Under the pieces are notes generated by a model. The model made no database searches, was not told the origin of the DNA, and saw only the letters and a list, made by a program, of their open reading frames with translations. A stretch of 64,000 nucleotides of DNA, taken from assembly GCA_047967505.1 (NCBI GenBank), contig CM106539.1, one strand, 5' to 3'. The stretch comes from Dipteris shenzhenensis (taxonomy: Eukaryota > Polypodiophyta > Polypodiopsida > Gleicheniales). This document shows, in pieces, positions 43,900 to 56,605 of this stretch. Each line of letters starts with the position of its first letter. Position 1 is the stretch's first letter. The translations under genes and the position numbers were made by a program.

Positions 43900-45330
43900 A
43901 ACCATCTAGATTAAAACACTCCAATGGTCCATTTGGTATGCCAATGTATCCCATCAAGACTCCCATCCATCTTGGGGTCACTCTCAATGAGTGGCTGAAA
44001 TAGGCCTCCAAGTCCTACATGGAAGAGCCGGGGTGCGTGTTGCCGCACTGCATCAACATCCTCAAGGGAACACCAGTATGGGAAAACTTCCCCAACCATC
44101 TGCTGTCTCTCCAAACGTGAAGTCCTTCCCACTAAGACTCCGGAATGGCTAAGTCAATCTTGCCCATCTGCTGGCTTGCCCCTCGCAGATGCGCTAGGGC
44201 ATCAAGCCTCACCTCTGTCTCCATAAGTAGTCTACTCCAATGGCCAAAGGACCCTGCTGGACCACTGTCCCACTGTGCCCAACCAATGTGAGTCCACTGT
44301 TCGAGCATATGGCCCTCCTGATCTCTGATCTCTCGGTGCCACATAAGGGGCTGGCACTCAAACTCCTCTTTGCATCTAGGTGGAGCACGGATGAGACCCC
44401 TTGCTAGTCTCTGCCATACCCTGTGAAGACTCCTCATCAAGGGGGAGCCCTTCCCTGTTAGGGGGGCCTCTGAGAAGATCCATTGATGTGAAGGTTGCCA
44501 ATGCATGGGGTGTTCCTCAGAAGCCCTCATTGTAAGAGGAGCTTCCAAGCTCTGTACCTGGGGTGAGGCCACAAACCACCAATTTGCATAGAAGGGCCCT
44601 GCTTCGAGGGCCCTGCTCCGCCGATGGTGCCCTGGGGACTATCCCACATTGCTTGTGGAGCTATCATAGCACAGTGAGGATCTAGATGGGAGCCCTTAGG
44701 ATCATGACACATATGCAAAGTCTTCATAGAGACTACACCTGGGGGATGGTGGCTTGGTTGATAGAGGGAGGACATGCATTCAGATTGATGAGATCTCCCC
44801 AGCCTCCTAGATACAGGGTTAGAGCATCCAGAGGATCGCACTCCATGAGGCAATCCCCCCTGACAGTCTAGCTCCTCCTTCTCCTAAGGAGGGCAGTGCC
44901 TAGGAGGCTAGCATCATGGCTTGGAACATTTGGGTGGCTCGTTGCAATCTTGTGATGCGTGAGCACCCGATTCCACCCACGGCTACCCTAGTTGCCATAT
45001 GGTAGGATATCATTTACACTCTACGGTCCACCTAGAAGTGCGAGACTCTAGGTCCAGGGCGATTATCGAGAGGCGCGCTCATTTCTGCAAGGCTTGGCCT
45101 ACAGGTGTTTTCTACATCTTCACTCCACGAGGGCTTTGCTGGCTGTATAGTCCCCCCACTTGGCTGTTAGCCCTAGTTCTAGACATCCCCTAGGCAGTGA
45201 GTTGGGTTTCTCTAGAACAAGCTGGTTTTTCTTTCAGCCTTTTCTGGTTTTTTCCATACTCAGCACCTTCGGGGCTGCTATCTTGTATGAAAATCTTTCA
45301 AGCATTAATAGAAGGTTCCTTTCTTTGAAA
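43900..45330 (+). pseudogene. Possible L1-like element 3' end
   Basis: 44917-45190 reads AWNIWVARCNLVMREHPIPP and RSRAIIERRAHFCKAWPTGV, resembling the C-terminal tail of plant L1 ORF2 proteins. It is followed by a T/G-rich stretch and a short A-run near 45330, as expected for an L1 3' end. 43900-44900 has no clear RT motif. The assignment is tentative. Confidence 0.35.
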
Positions 45331-45339
45331 AAAAAACAC

Positions 45340-47430
45340 TTTGAAATGCTTAAATCTTTGTACTAGTATGCAAGATATATGGATTCATTAATAATGATTT
45401 TGTTATCAATTAACTCTCCCACAATAAGCCCATTGATCCATATGGACCTGTTGTGCATCTATCCATTGGATATTATCAACATTAATCCCACTTATGACAC
45501 TTATTCTACCACTTATCTCAATACTTCCATCACACTTATCAGACCCTTTGTTGGACATTTTGAAACTCGTACTTGTTGGAAGAAGGATAAGCCACCATGC
45601 CCCACTATATGTTTTATTCTTTATGTTGAAATTAATAGACCAAAGAATTATGCTTACAAGGTTTGTGTGTCATAGGTATTACCTCTTTTTTTGAATCCTT
45701 CATAGGTATCTTGGTCCTATCTTGATTTGCTTAGATTAAAATATACTTTTGAAAAAAATGATTTTTATGATAATACTATTACTAAAAATATCCTTTATTT
45801 TCTAAAACATAACAGTCTCTTAGGATTATGTTTTGAAATAAGTCCTCTTATTGAACTATTAGGTGGGGGGTAAGTTCCACATGGTGAGCTTACCTCCCAC
45901 CGTATGGACCTTCCCTCAATGGGGGGTGGATGCATGTGTGCGCACGTATGCATGCGCACACGCGCGGGCACACACACACACATGTTTTGACATATTATCT
46001 TATCCGTCGTTATGCATACAAACATGTGACAGGGTAATATGCTTCCACATGAGAGCCCAATTTCTCCACAAATGAGAGAACATTATTAATTCATGATGTC
46101 ATGCATAATTATAGACATCATAGTATAGGCTTGCTAGAATAACCCTTGTTGGTACCTTAATTTAAGGATTCTTACCTTGAAAATAAAGTCTAGAGTAGGA
46201 TAGGAAAATTTCATGAGCCATACACCTTATAATATAGATTTGATTGCATACCATGGCATTATACACAAGGTATTCTTTAAGATTATGTGGGTTACATCTT
46301 TTCCATCTCTCCCTCTGCCCCTCAAAATATATATTTCATGAGTTTTGGACTTTGTGCTCTTTTTTGGACATAGCACAAAAGTACTTTCCTACTAATAATA
46401 TGAGTTTGAAAATATTAAACATTTGAATAAGTTCAATAAAAACATCATATGATTTTTAATGTATGGAAGGTTCAATCTAGAGTTACCTTCAAAATGTAAG
46501 TTTGCAAGATTGACAACACCATGCTCATATACCATTATAGAAGTATGACACAAATTTTTAGATGTGCCACTTTAAATACTACTATAATAAATTTTAATTC
46601 CCAAAATACCTTAGCATCTAAATAAATTTGCACAAGCTATGGGGAACATAGCTATGTACATATAACATGAAAGGATACTGAAAAAATAGTCCCCACTTGG
46701 GATAAAATTATATTTTTGCATTCACAAGTTCAAAAATATTCCTCATAACTTGAAAATAGAAACAAACATCGCCGAATAAAATCCTTAAGAATTAGCCCAA
46801 ATTAGGAACAAAGAAGGTCACATTAAGATAAAAGACTATTTTCTTTCTAAGGGGATGATTTTCATTAAAACAAAAGTAGTAGTATCCTTTACTTAGGAGA
46901 AAGAACAAATTTGAGTGCAATTCGGAAATGAAATCAAATAAAAAATCTTATTACAATAAAGGTTGTACCAATACTTCTTTAATGTAACACATAAGGATAT
47001 CCATTTGAATAGAAAATGGTAGCTATCAATGGAAAAAACTCAGGTTACAATGTCTAGGTGATGGATCATAATGGTCAACCTTCATGGTTGTTGTCTCCCG
47101 TATCCTCCCTTTATATTATTCTTAAGAAATTCTTAATGCACACCACATAAGGCCATGGTCATGCTTGCAAAGCAAAAAGTCATCCTTGAGCATTATATCT
47201 GATTTGCCCGTGAGGCTATTATTTGGAGGTTGCAAAGAAGGCTGCAAAGACCTTGCCCATAGCCCATGTAGCTTCTACCAGCATAGACAACTTTTGCAAA
47301 AGATTGCTCTGACCAAAGGGCTAGGAAATAGCCACAATATTAGATTTATAAGTGGAAATTCTTGTCCATTGAATTATATCCACATAGCCTCTCATCCTTC
47401 TTTCTTCCAACCTCAGTGGTTTCTAGACTA
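45340..47430. other. Unrecognised AT-rich sequence
   Basis: No gene recognised. A short alternating purine-pyrimidine stretch (GTGCGCACGTATGCATGCGC, then CA repeats) lies at about 45935-45985 and could form Z-DNA. The remainder is AT-rich with only short frames. Confidence 0.35.
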
Positions 47431-47499
47431 GTGGCACACAATTCCATAGATTAAGACTCATCCATAAGGACGGTGGCACAACCACCAATGACACAACAA

Positions 47500-48880
47500 G
47501 GCACCTTAAGAGTAATGCCAAGTAGGGCCAGACAAGCACCAATCAAGGATTTCAATCACCTCAAATCCCCTCTTGAGCTAGGACTAGAAGCAAGTCAGTA
47601 GTGTGCCCAAGTGGCACAAGTTATTTCCAAAAGCTAGAGAGCAATATTGGCATGAGTGGTTGAAGCCAAGACAAGGGCCATCGCACCAAAGTAGCAACTT
47701 CAAGAGGCTCAATCCCATATGCACATGGCAGAGACTTTGCTGGAAAAAAACAAGGAGCTCAAGGCCTTAGTATCCTTGTTACAATAGTAGAAAGATTCTA
47801 CCTAAGAAGCTATAAAAGCTAGGAAAACATATAAGGAAGAACATGAAGCCAAGGCCTGATATATAAGTAATGGCTTGGCTAAGCATGATTATAGCTAGCA
47901 CTAGGAAGCTATGGAAGCCAATACGGCCAAACAAACAAGGGTGCTAGAAAAGAGGCATAAAGAAGAGCTCCAAAAGGCAATCATAGCAAAAGAAGCAAAA
48001 TTAAGTGAATCAAATAGCTCAACACCATAGCGAGGCTAATCATATGCAAGCATAGGTAGATCTTAACATAGCTACCTGCATGCCAAGAATAAGATCATGT
48101 CATAGTTAGTAGAAGAGCTCGAGCAAGCAAAGATAGCAGTGCCACAAGATGAACTAATGGACAAAGATCTAGCAAGAAAGTTTGATAGTCTCATGACAAT
48201 GGTGGTCAAGATGGCAACCTTGTCCGTGGCTCCCTACCATTTCAACACACTATTAAACAAGGTTGAAACACATTCTCATCCGATGGTTGCCATGTATTAT
48301 TTTTTACTAAGCTCACACTCACAGAGCCTACTCATATATAAAAACTCCACCTTCACCCCATACTGTAGTAACTCAAATTTTCTAGCTTGTGTCAATTCTT
48401 AAATACCTCTTGCCATATGGTGATTTTGATGTTTTGGAACTAATTAAGCTCGGCAATCTCATCCCCCATCCAATTCTTCCGTATCAGTGGTTGAAGGCCT
48501 AGGTAATTAGATGAAGGAAATAGGAGAGTCTTTGTGGATAGGCACTAAATCTCATCTACAAGGTCAAAATCAAACACAATATAGTCAAAGGGCATCATAG
48601 TCCTATCTAATTGGATCCCTACGGCATTGTACGAAATGAAAGTAAGTTGCATCACCAATATTGATACCAGACATGTAGTATATCTTGAGGACTTGATAGA
48701 AGAACAATGGCATGCCTACGAAGCCATCTTCATTCCCAAGTGGAAAAAAGGCCATGACTATTCCAAGTCATATGAAGAGGATACTCATGACACAATTGTT
48801 GGCTCTTTCCCATGGCTTCCACAGGAAGAGCAGGGTATTCTCAGTATGCAAGGTTCCGAGGCTTTTTATCACCTATAGAT
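47500..48880 (+). pseudogene. Degenerate coiled-coil ORF fragments
   Basis: With many stops, the plus strand shows Glu/Lys-rich helical pieces such as LEKNKELKALVSLLQ and AIKARKTYKEEHEAKA, then 48139-48402 (DLARKFDSLMTMVVKMATLS) and 48627-48878 (EEQWHAYEAIFIPKWKKGHD). The style matches the coiled-coil ORFs beside the gypsy element at 50-64 kb, but I could not align it residue by residue. Confidence 0.3.
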
Positions 48881-49654
48881 ATATCAGTGTTGTCGTTTGT
48901 AGTATAATTGTAGCTTAGGATCTCGAGTCGTATTCCAGTGAGAGACGTAGGCTTAAGTGTGGTCAGCAAACATAGTGCATGTATGTGTGAAAGGAACGTG
49001 TATCATCATGGTTGGGCGTTGAAGGGTTTAAGAAATAGAGGGAGGTTCAGGGCTTAAAAAGAGGTTCCAAGGTTTAGAGAGAGGTTCCAGAGTTTAGAAG
49101 AGGTTCAAGGGTTAGAAGGAGGATCCAAGGTTCAGGGTAGAGTACACGGTGGAGAACTCGTCTCCCTCGTAGATCATGGAGGTTAAGGGTTGAGGAACTA
49201 AGGGTTTAGGGGGAGCATAGGAGTGGGAGAGGAAGAAGATGTAAAAGCATGGGGGGAAACGAGATAGAGAGAAGGAGGGAGGAGGAGGAGGAGGAAACAC
49301 AGGAGCGAGCATGAAATATACCATGAAAGAGTATACAAGAAAGTGTAGCTATAGTATACAAAGACAGTGAAAATAGAGGGAGGAGGAGGAGGAGGAGGGG
49401 GAGGAGGAGAGGGAGAGAATGGGTTGGAAGGTTGGAGGAGAGGGGAGGAGGAGTTGCAAGGTTAGGACATGCTTTTGGACGTGGAATGCAAGGAAGCATG
49501 GATACGTGAGACAATTGCTTGGAATGCCAAAGTAGAACTCAACACAATGCCCCAAAGAGTGTGGGCTTCATTCCATTATGGGGTATTTATACAAGTTGGA
49601 GAGATTCTCTCTCTGCATGTAGGAATTCTAAGACATTCTCTCTCCACATGTAGA

Positions 49655-49850
49655 ACTTGCATATAGAAGTTGCATGTTGCATGTAGGAGTTGCAAGTTGC
49701 ATGTAGGAGTTGCATGTTGCATGTGGGAGTTGCATGTAGAACTCGCATGTTGCATGTAGGAGTTGCATGTAGAACTTGCATGTTGCATGTAGGAGTTGCA
49801 TGTAGAACTCATATGTAGAACATGCATGTAGGAGTTGCAAGTAGAACTTG
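49655..49850. repeat. Minisatellite of 12-14-bp units
   Basis: About 15 imperfect copies of TTGCATGTAGGAG / TTGCATGTAGAAC alternate with TTGCATG. It generates long Cys/His/Thr-rich frames on the minus strand that are repeat artefacts. Confidence 0.95.
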
Positions 49851-50179
49851 TATGTCCAAGATTCCTAAGAGAGATTATTCCTAGCCTTATGCAAGTAGAA
49901 GCGGAGCCTTGCCGCTACTCTACACACACATTCTATACTACCTAAGTCCATGTTGACACACAGATAACATATTCCCAAATCCATTTTATTACCTGTCCTT
50001 GGGTTATGGCTTATTGTGATCATGTAGCTGGGATGCCATCCATGAAATCCAGTGGCTGTGGAACTTGTGTCATGCTAGTCGATACTATTGCTATAAAGCC
50101 TTGGCACCATACAATTTTTGCTCTGTTTCTAGGTAGCCTGTGTTCACCATTTGTTTGAACAAAGATATGTGGCGTGCCT

Positions 50180-52065
50180 CTAAGAAGATGACTCTTTGAA
50201 AGATTCGCCTTGTAATCTGAGCATCGATCTGCTCATTTGGGATTGAAATTGAGTGGAGGCAAATGGCGGTTGATGTGGTTGGGGACCGTCAAGAATGTAT
50301 TCCAATGTTTTGTAGAAGATAGGACTTTGGCGAAGGAAGTGGTCAATGTTGCCGCACATTATTTGCTGAAGTGCTCGTATCAGTGTGCCTTGGATATTCC
50401 ATTCTACACCAGAGTATGGTTTGATCACTAGCCAATTAATGGTGCGATCTTCACCCAAAGTGTGTATGTTGGCTTCCCATCTATGACGTTGTGGAACTGC
50501 ATAGAACTAGGGATGGGTTCTGAGCCATGGAGGTGCATGCAGGTACTCTCTCAAGAAGATTACATCAAAGAGCTTGGGATGGCACCAATCAAGTTGGGGA
50601 TCCAATTTACTTATCCAATCTTCAATAATTTGATGCTGTCAAACGTCGGTAGGGAAGTTGTCCAGGGTCCACCATCCACCTCAAGTTTTCATATCAGGAT
50701 ATTCGCTCCAAAATTCCTTGATGGGGTTACTAGGAAGTGGTATCTCATCAAAATCATACCCATCATTGGAATTAGGCATGGGAGTACAAATTGGATTATC
50801 TGGATTCTGATATTCAAAATCAAATACTGTGTCGGAGGTGATGACGGGGTAGGGAGAGAATCTGGGGACATGCAAGAGAAATATGGAAGAGTGTTAGTTG
50901 TGGAAAAGGGAGAAGAGGGGAGGGGGGGGAAGAACTGGCTAGATGATTTGAGTAGCTTGGTAATCCTCTAGGGTCGGATTATCAAGGGAAGGAAAGAAGC
51001 TAGGTGTGAGGGGCTCGTAAGTTTGTGACTATTGGGTTGGTTGAAAATGCTGAGAGGCATGAGCAAAGAGACGATGAAGTGAATAGATGTTAGGATGGAG
51101 CTCAGGGAAGTTTAAGAGGGTGGTAGTAGCAAGGTAAGTGAGGTTATGAGATTGGCAGAGAGAGTGGTTATATATGGGAAGTTGGATGTGAGATAGGCCC
51201 TATCATTTTCTGACACTTCTTTTTGCTGGTGCGATGGGATCATCAGCTGCAAGGGTGGGACATCAGTTATGTCATTCCTTGCAAATAATAGTGATGGCCT
51301 TTGTAGCAATGGCAACAAACCAAAAATAACTCTGAGGTGAGGACTACCCATGAGGCATACACATGCGATGAAAGCATTCGTCCTGAGTGCTATAAACCTG
51401 GCATGTGTAGACAGGCAGAATTTATTTTTCTCATCTTCAGACAAGTCTTGGCAAATTATGCGCAGAGTTTTGGTCCCTATGGAATGTTTCCATTTGATTG
51501 TTGGATGAGTGGATATGATCCTGATTTGGAGTTGCTTCCATTGGATAAGCACTCATGCATTGAGGTGATCTTCCACTTGTAGAGCAGCCACAAGCTCTTG
51601 GTACACCACCGTTGTGCATTGCAGTGGGACTTCATTGATGTTGTCTTCCATTGCCTCATTGTTGTGCACTAGAAATTGGAGTTCAACCTTGGAGATGATT
51701 ATCTTTTGGGATTGCATCTCATTAACTTTTTCTTTATATTTATGGTGTATGGATGCATATGCCTCCTTAAGCTTTCTCATTTGCAAGGTGACCTGTGCTT
51801 GTTGAGGAATGACTTCAGTGATATTGGACCATTGGTCCAAGAATTATGCTTGTGAAGTGCTGGCCTCTTTGGTGATAGCAAGTTGGTCCTTTAAGATTAT
51901 GCAGTCCCTTGTAAGCTCTTCAATGGTGAATGTGCATATTGCCAAAGATTGTTTCATGTCTTCAAGCTTGTCTTGGCAATCTTGGAGCTCTTCTTCCTTG
52001 TGGATTAGAGTGAGTCGATGAAACTTCCCCCCCCCACTAAATGCCAAGGGAATCCAAGTCTTCAT
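50180..52065 (-). pseudogene. Coiled-coil ORF of a gypsy-associated type, minus-strand copy
   Basis: Open pieces on the minus strand read EEELQDCQDKLEDMKQSL, RKLKEAYASIHHKYKEKVNE, IIISKVELQFL, VYQELVAALQVEDHL, WKQLQIRI, TKTLRIICQDLSEDEKN and CLMGSPHLR, and further on FDFEYQNPDNPICTPMPN. The same words in the same order occur on the plus strand at 63.3-63.7 kb, so these are two diverged copies of one gene. The N-terminal half is a long coiled coil; the C-terminal half is unrecognised. It abuts gypsy RT sequence at a poly-C run near 52026. Frameshifts and stops make it a pseudogene. It may be an extra ORF of a gypsy element, which is inference from position. Confidence 0.5.
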
Positions 52066-52899
52066 GGGACATGATGGATACTATAGAAGATTCATACCGA
52101 GGTATGCCATGATTGTAAGGCCCCTATATAAGCTCCTAGTCAGCTTCATCTGGATAGACAAATGCAAACAAGCATTCAAAAGCCTCAAGTGGAGATTGGA
52201 TCACAGCCCCTATCCTAATGGCACCAAATTGGGACATAGAATTTCATGTACATACTGACGGTTCCAATTATGCGCAGTAGGGAGTGTGTTATGTGAACCT
52301 GGCAAACACAACAAAGACTACCCAGTATAGTTTGCAAGCAAATAGCTAAATGATGTGAAGGTGAATTACACCACAACAGAAAGAGAAGCCTTGGCAATGA
52401 TCTATAGCGTGAAGAAATTTAAACACTATCTATTGGCTACTACTAACTTTATCTTCTACACAGATCATCAAGACTTATTATATCTTGTGAATCGGCCATG
52501 TACCATAGGCCGGATCACTTGATGGCTTCTACTGCCTCTACAAGAATTCAATTTTAAAATCATGGTGAGAAAAGGAGCTCAACATTTCATTGCCAATCAC
52601 ATGTCACGATTGAGAACAGGAGAAGAGCCGGAAGGAATAGAAGATGACCTGCCAGATGTCGCATTATTTTAAATAGATGCTATGCTTGATTGGTGTGCAG
52701 ACATCATTGGGTACTTAATGGCAGAAAGACCATCTCCTGATATGAAAGCAATGGATGCTAGGAAACTAATTCTAAAAGCTGGACCCTATCAACTCATTGC
52801 AGAACAACTATACAAGATGGGCAAGGACCAAGTTTTAAGGAGATGTGTGATGCCACATGAGATCATGCCAATCCTCAGTGAAGTACATGAAGGCATTGC
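52027..52899 (+). pseudogene. Ty3/gypsy pol: RT end, RNase H and integrase zinc region, 5' part
   Basis: The plus strand reads GIQVFMGHDGYYRRFIPRYA, QAFKSLKWRL, then FHVHTDGSNYA (RNase H Asp), and further right ILKAGPYQLIAEQLYKMGKD and MPILSEVHEGIA, the start of the integrase zinc-binding domain. Several frameshifts and stops lie between. The frame is cut at ATTGC by the copia insertion and resumes at 59817 with GHF-type sequence. RT fingers and palm are missing because the element is joined to other sequence at about 52026. Confidence 0.85.
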
Positions 52900-53257
52900 T
52901 GTGAAGAGAGAGTGGGAGAGGTAAGGAGTCTCACTTGTAGCTTTCTCACATACACAATGGGGGAATACACACAAAGGTGGAGGCTGAAAACAGTTTTCCT
53001 CTTCTTAGTTGTGAAAGCCAAAAACTCTCTCTTACAAAAAGGAATAGATGAACCCTATATGTGGGTCTCAAACCAAACTCAACTAACCTAGGTGGCATAC
53101 TAACTGAGCCACTAACTAGAGTACATAAAGATAGCGGTCATCCAGCTATTATTCATGGGCGGTGTACCAATCGCATATGCAGCTAACTAACAAGTCGGTG
53201 ACATAAATGCACAACGGTCACCCTGGCATATCACGAGTGGAGCTCGATATCTCAACA
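52900..53257 (-). repeat. 3' LTR of the nested copia element
   Basis: 358 bp with TG...CA ends on the minus strand (TGTTGAGATATC ... CTCTCTTCACA). It carries a 16-bp segment around 53213-53228 and two extra bases that the 5' LTR lacks. Confidence 0.95.
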
Positions 53258-53266
53258 CTCCCCCTC
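53258..53266 (-). other. Polypurine tract
   Basis: On the minus strand GAGGGGGAG lies directly before the 3' LTR, the priming site for plus-strand DNA synthesis. The first copia element has the same tract at 771-778. Confidence 0.85.
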
Positions 53267-55362
53267 GAGCTCAATCCTAATTCTTGCACACCAAGCAGGT
53301 CTCTGAACTTGCATAGCTTCTCTATGCCCAATGCCTTCGTGAATATGTTAGCCACCTGATCCTTTGTGCTGACATAAACTAGATCAATAAAACCTACTAG
53401 AACCTTCTCCCGCACATAGTGGTAATGTACCTCAATGTGCTTTGTTCTAGCATGATAGACTAGGTTATTTGCCAAGTGTATATTGCTCATGTTGTCACAA
53501 TAAATGACAACTGGCCCATCTATAGACTGATGCATATCATAAAGCAGCTTATGCAACCAAGCTGCCTCACATGTAGCCATTGCTGCACCCCTGTATTCAG
53601 CCTCTGTGCTCGACAAGGAAGCTGTAGGCTATTTCTTACTGCTCCAAGTGACTGCAGCACTCCCAAAAGAAAACACATATCCACTGGTAGATCGTCTATC
53701 ATAAATACTACTAGCCCAATTAGCATCAGTGTATCCATGCAACTGTATCTGAACCCTAGTCTCATAAAATAGTCCATACTGCAATGTGGACTTCACATAC
53801 CTCAGTATGCATCTAGCCGCATCCAAATGCGGTTTCCTTGGAGCCTGCATAAACTAACTTACCAACCCAATAGCATAGCTCAAATCTGGCCTAGTAATAG
53901 TCATATAAATCAAACTTCCTACTATGCATCTGTACATAGTAGGATCTTCCAGAAGCTCACTTGCATTTGCACTCAGCTTCACATTCTGCTCCAAAGGAAC
54001 TGAAATAGGCTTACAGCCTGTCATCCCATATTTGGACAGCATGTCCAATCCATACTGCCTCTGCAAGAGCCATATCCCACTTGTGGATCTGATCACCTCA
54101 ATGCCCAAGAAGTAACGCAGCTCTCCCAAATCCTTCATCTCAAACTTCTGCTTCAATAGCATTTTCACATGAAGGATATCTTCATCACTATCACCTGTGA
54201 TGATTAAACCATCAACATAAATGACAAGCAGCATAATACCTTTCTCTGTTTTTCTCACATAAAGCGAGAAATCTATCGTGGAAATCTGAAAGACAATAGT
54301 GACAAGATATTGTCCTATCTTGTTAGACCATGTTTTGGGTGCTTGCTTCAAGCCATACAAGGCTTTCTTCAACCTGCAAACAAACTTAGGATGAACAGCA
54401 TGCACATAACCTAGTGGCTGCTCCATATAGACCTCTTGTTGCAAATCACCATGCAAGAAGGCATTCTTTACATCCATCTGATGTAAAGAACATCCCTTCG
54501 ATGCAGCCATAGCAATGACTGCTCTTACAGTTTCCATCCTTGCAACCGGACTGAACGTTTCTTCATAATCAATGCCATATGTCTGTGCATACCCCTTGAC
54601 AACTAATCTTGCCTTGTATCTTCTCACAGAACCATCTGCATTGTGCTTCACCTTATAGACCCACTTGCAACCAATTGCATTCTTGTCTTTAGGCAAAGGC
54701 ACAAACTCCCATGTAGCATTTGCTTCCAAGGCATCCATTTCTTCATCCATGGCTTTCTCCCATTTTTCTTTTCCCATGGCTTGCTCAAAAGAAGTGGGTT
54801 CTGGTTCTTGTATCACTTTAACCATATAGGCATAGTAAATGGCTATAAATCCATCATATTTCAGCCTATCCACAAGATACTTGACTCTGGTAGACCTGCG
54901 CAAAATAGGCTCACTACCAGGTGCTCTCAAAATATCTGTGGTCTTCCTTACTCCAGGTGTAACAACAGAAGGAATACCCAACTCATCATCAATGCTATGT
55001 TCTGAGCCACTGGATTCACCACCCACATAAGAGTGACCTGCATTCACATCAACCATGGGCTGATCTAGTTTCTCTTTTCCTTTTCGTGATACCTGCATAC
55101 CACTATCTGCATTGCTTTGAGGAGATTCTCCTAATCTTAATCTGCGTGTCCATGGCGAAGTATGTGAACCACTGCTAGAGGACACTACAGGTCCACTAAT
55201 TTTTGTGATTGCTACTGTGAATTCTGTGTAGCATTACCGTTTTGTGATCTACATCATCAACCACATTTACTGGTTTATACCAGCTGCTCATCTCATCAAA
55301 AACAACATCTCTGCTTACTGTAAACTTACAAGTAGAAGGGTTATAGCATCTATACCCTTTCT
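53267..55362 (-). pseudogene. Copia reverse transcriptase and RNase H
   Basis: The main frame 55185-53854 contains NATWEFVPLP, IGCKWVYKVK, YKARLVVKGYAQ, NAFLHGDLQQEVYMEQP and KALYGLKQAP. The catalytic motif reads YVDG instead of YVDD, removing one metal-binding Asp. RNase H motifs follow: GYTDANW, SSTEAEYRG and IYCDNMSNIHLA. TAG stops fall at positions where relatives have Gln (after IGLVS at 53.85 kb and after SSKK at 53.63 kb), each a CAG to TAG change. The product would be inactive even if read through. Confidence 0.92.
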
Positions 55363-55363
55363 G

Positions 55364-56113
55364 CTACAGAGAATAACCAATAAAGATGCACTTCTTAGCT
55401 TTTGGATCCAACTTGGATCTCAACTCATTTGGCACATGAACATAGGCAATGCAACCAAAAACTTTCAAATGAGAAATATCTGGTTTCCTACCAGTATACC
55501 TCTCCTTTGGTGTCATGCCATGTATTACTGCAGTGGGAGTCCTGTCCATTATGTAGACTACTATAGCAACTGCTTCAGCCCAATAAAAATCTAGGAGGTC
55601 TTTTTCGTTGAGCATGGCACGAGATACCTCTCCAATATGCCTGTTTTTCATTTCAGCAAGTCCATTTTGCTGTGGGGTATGACTGCATGAATATTGCTGC
55701 TTTATGCCATGCTCTTGCAAGAACCTTGCAAACTCATTTGAGAGGTACTCTCCCCCTCCATCTGACCTTAGGCATTTTATTTGCAAGCCTATTTCTTTTT
55801 CAACCATAGCTTTAAAGGCTTTGAAATGCCCAAGCACTTCACTTTTCTTTTTCATAAAATACACCCAAACTTTTCTGCTGTAGTCATCAATAAAAGTGAC
55901 AAAATAATGACAGCCTCCAATAGATGCAGCTTTAGTAGTCCACACATCAGAGTGGATTAATTCCAATGGCCTCTTACTCTCTTGAACATGTCTAGGAAAT
56001 GGTTTCCTTGCCTGTTTTCCAAATTGACAGGCTTCACATATCTTATGCATTTCTGCAACCTTGAACTTGGGCAATCCTGCAACAATATTTGGGGCCTACA
56101 TTAATTTAAGTCA
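55364..56113 (-). pseudogene. Copia integrase
   Basis: It has the core triad contexts HSDVW, RSDGGGEY and TPQQNGLAE, so the D, D and E catalytic residues are all present, and CEACQFGKQARKPF precedes them. The end of the frame (FIGYSL) is followed by a TAG where a Gln is expected. Between the protease and integrase frames (56074-56114) three more stops (two TAG, one TGA) occur within a dozen codons, all explained by C-to-T changes. The enzyme would insert element DNA into the genome. Confidence 0.92.
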
Positions 56114-56605
56114 CTATACATTAACATGACCAATGCGTTTATGCCAGATATCAATATCTGCAACTACATCGATCCCATGTGCAAACATTGTTGCACTCAA
56201 TTCAGGCATGTCCACATCCAATGTAAACATCCTGCCCTTCTTCTTCCCTTTTGCTATCAAGCGACCTTTATTTTTCATATCCTCAACAAAGCATCCATGA
56301 GGATTAAATCTGACCTGCAAGCCCTGCTCAACCATTTGACCAACAGAAACCATGTTCTTGGTCATGTTCGGAACATGAAATACATCAAACAGGTATTTCT
56401 TTTCCCCATCTTGCATAGACAAAGGAATTTTACCAATCTGCACAATAGGATGTGCAGTATCATCACCAGTCTCCACAAATCCTAGTTTTTCCATTTTCCT
56501 TGCATCCTGCATCCATTCTGTATGACCTGTCATGTGGTTTGATGCACCTGAGTCAACATACCACACATCATTGCTTTCTTCTGTACTTGTCACAGAATTG
56601 GTCAT
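56114..56605 (-). pseudogene. Copia protease and integrase zinc-binding N-terminus
   Basis: It starts with the aspartic protease motif WYVDSGASNHMTG (Asp-Ser-Gly intact) and continues through VGQMVEQGLQVRF to the His-containing DIWHKRIGHVNV of the integrase zinc-binding region. A second copy of the first 60 residues lies at 58074-57908 as part of the 1356-bp duplication. Confidence 0.9.

Noticed and set aside
49576-49840. Cys/His/Thr-rich ORFs resembling metal-binding repeats
   Set aside because: Products of the TTGCATG minisatellite in three frames.
49655-49850. Possible CRISPR array
   Set aside because: Units are contiguous with no unique spacers, and the genome is that of a plant.
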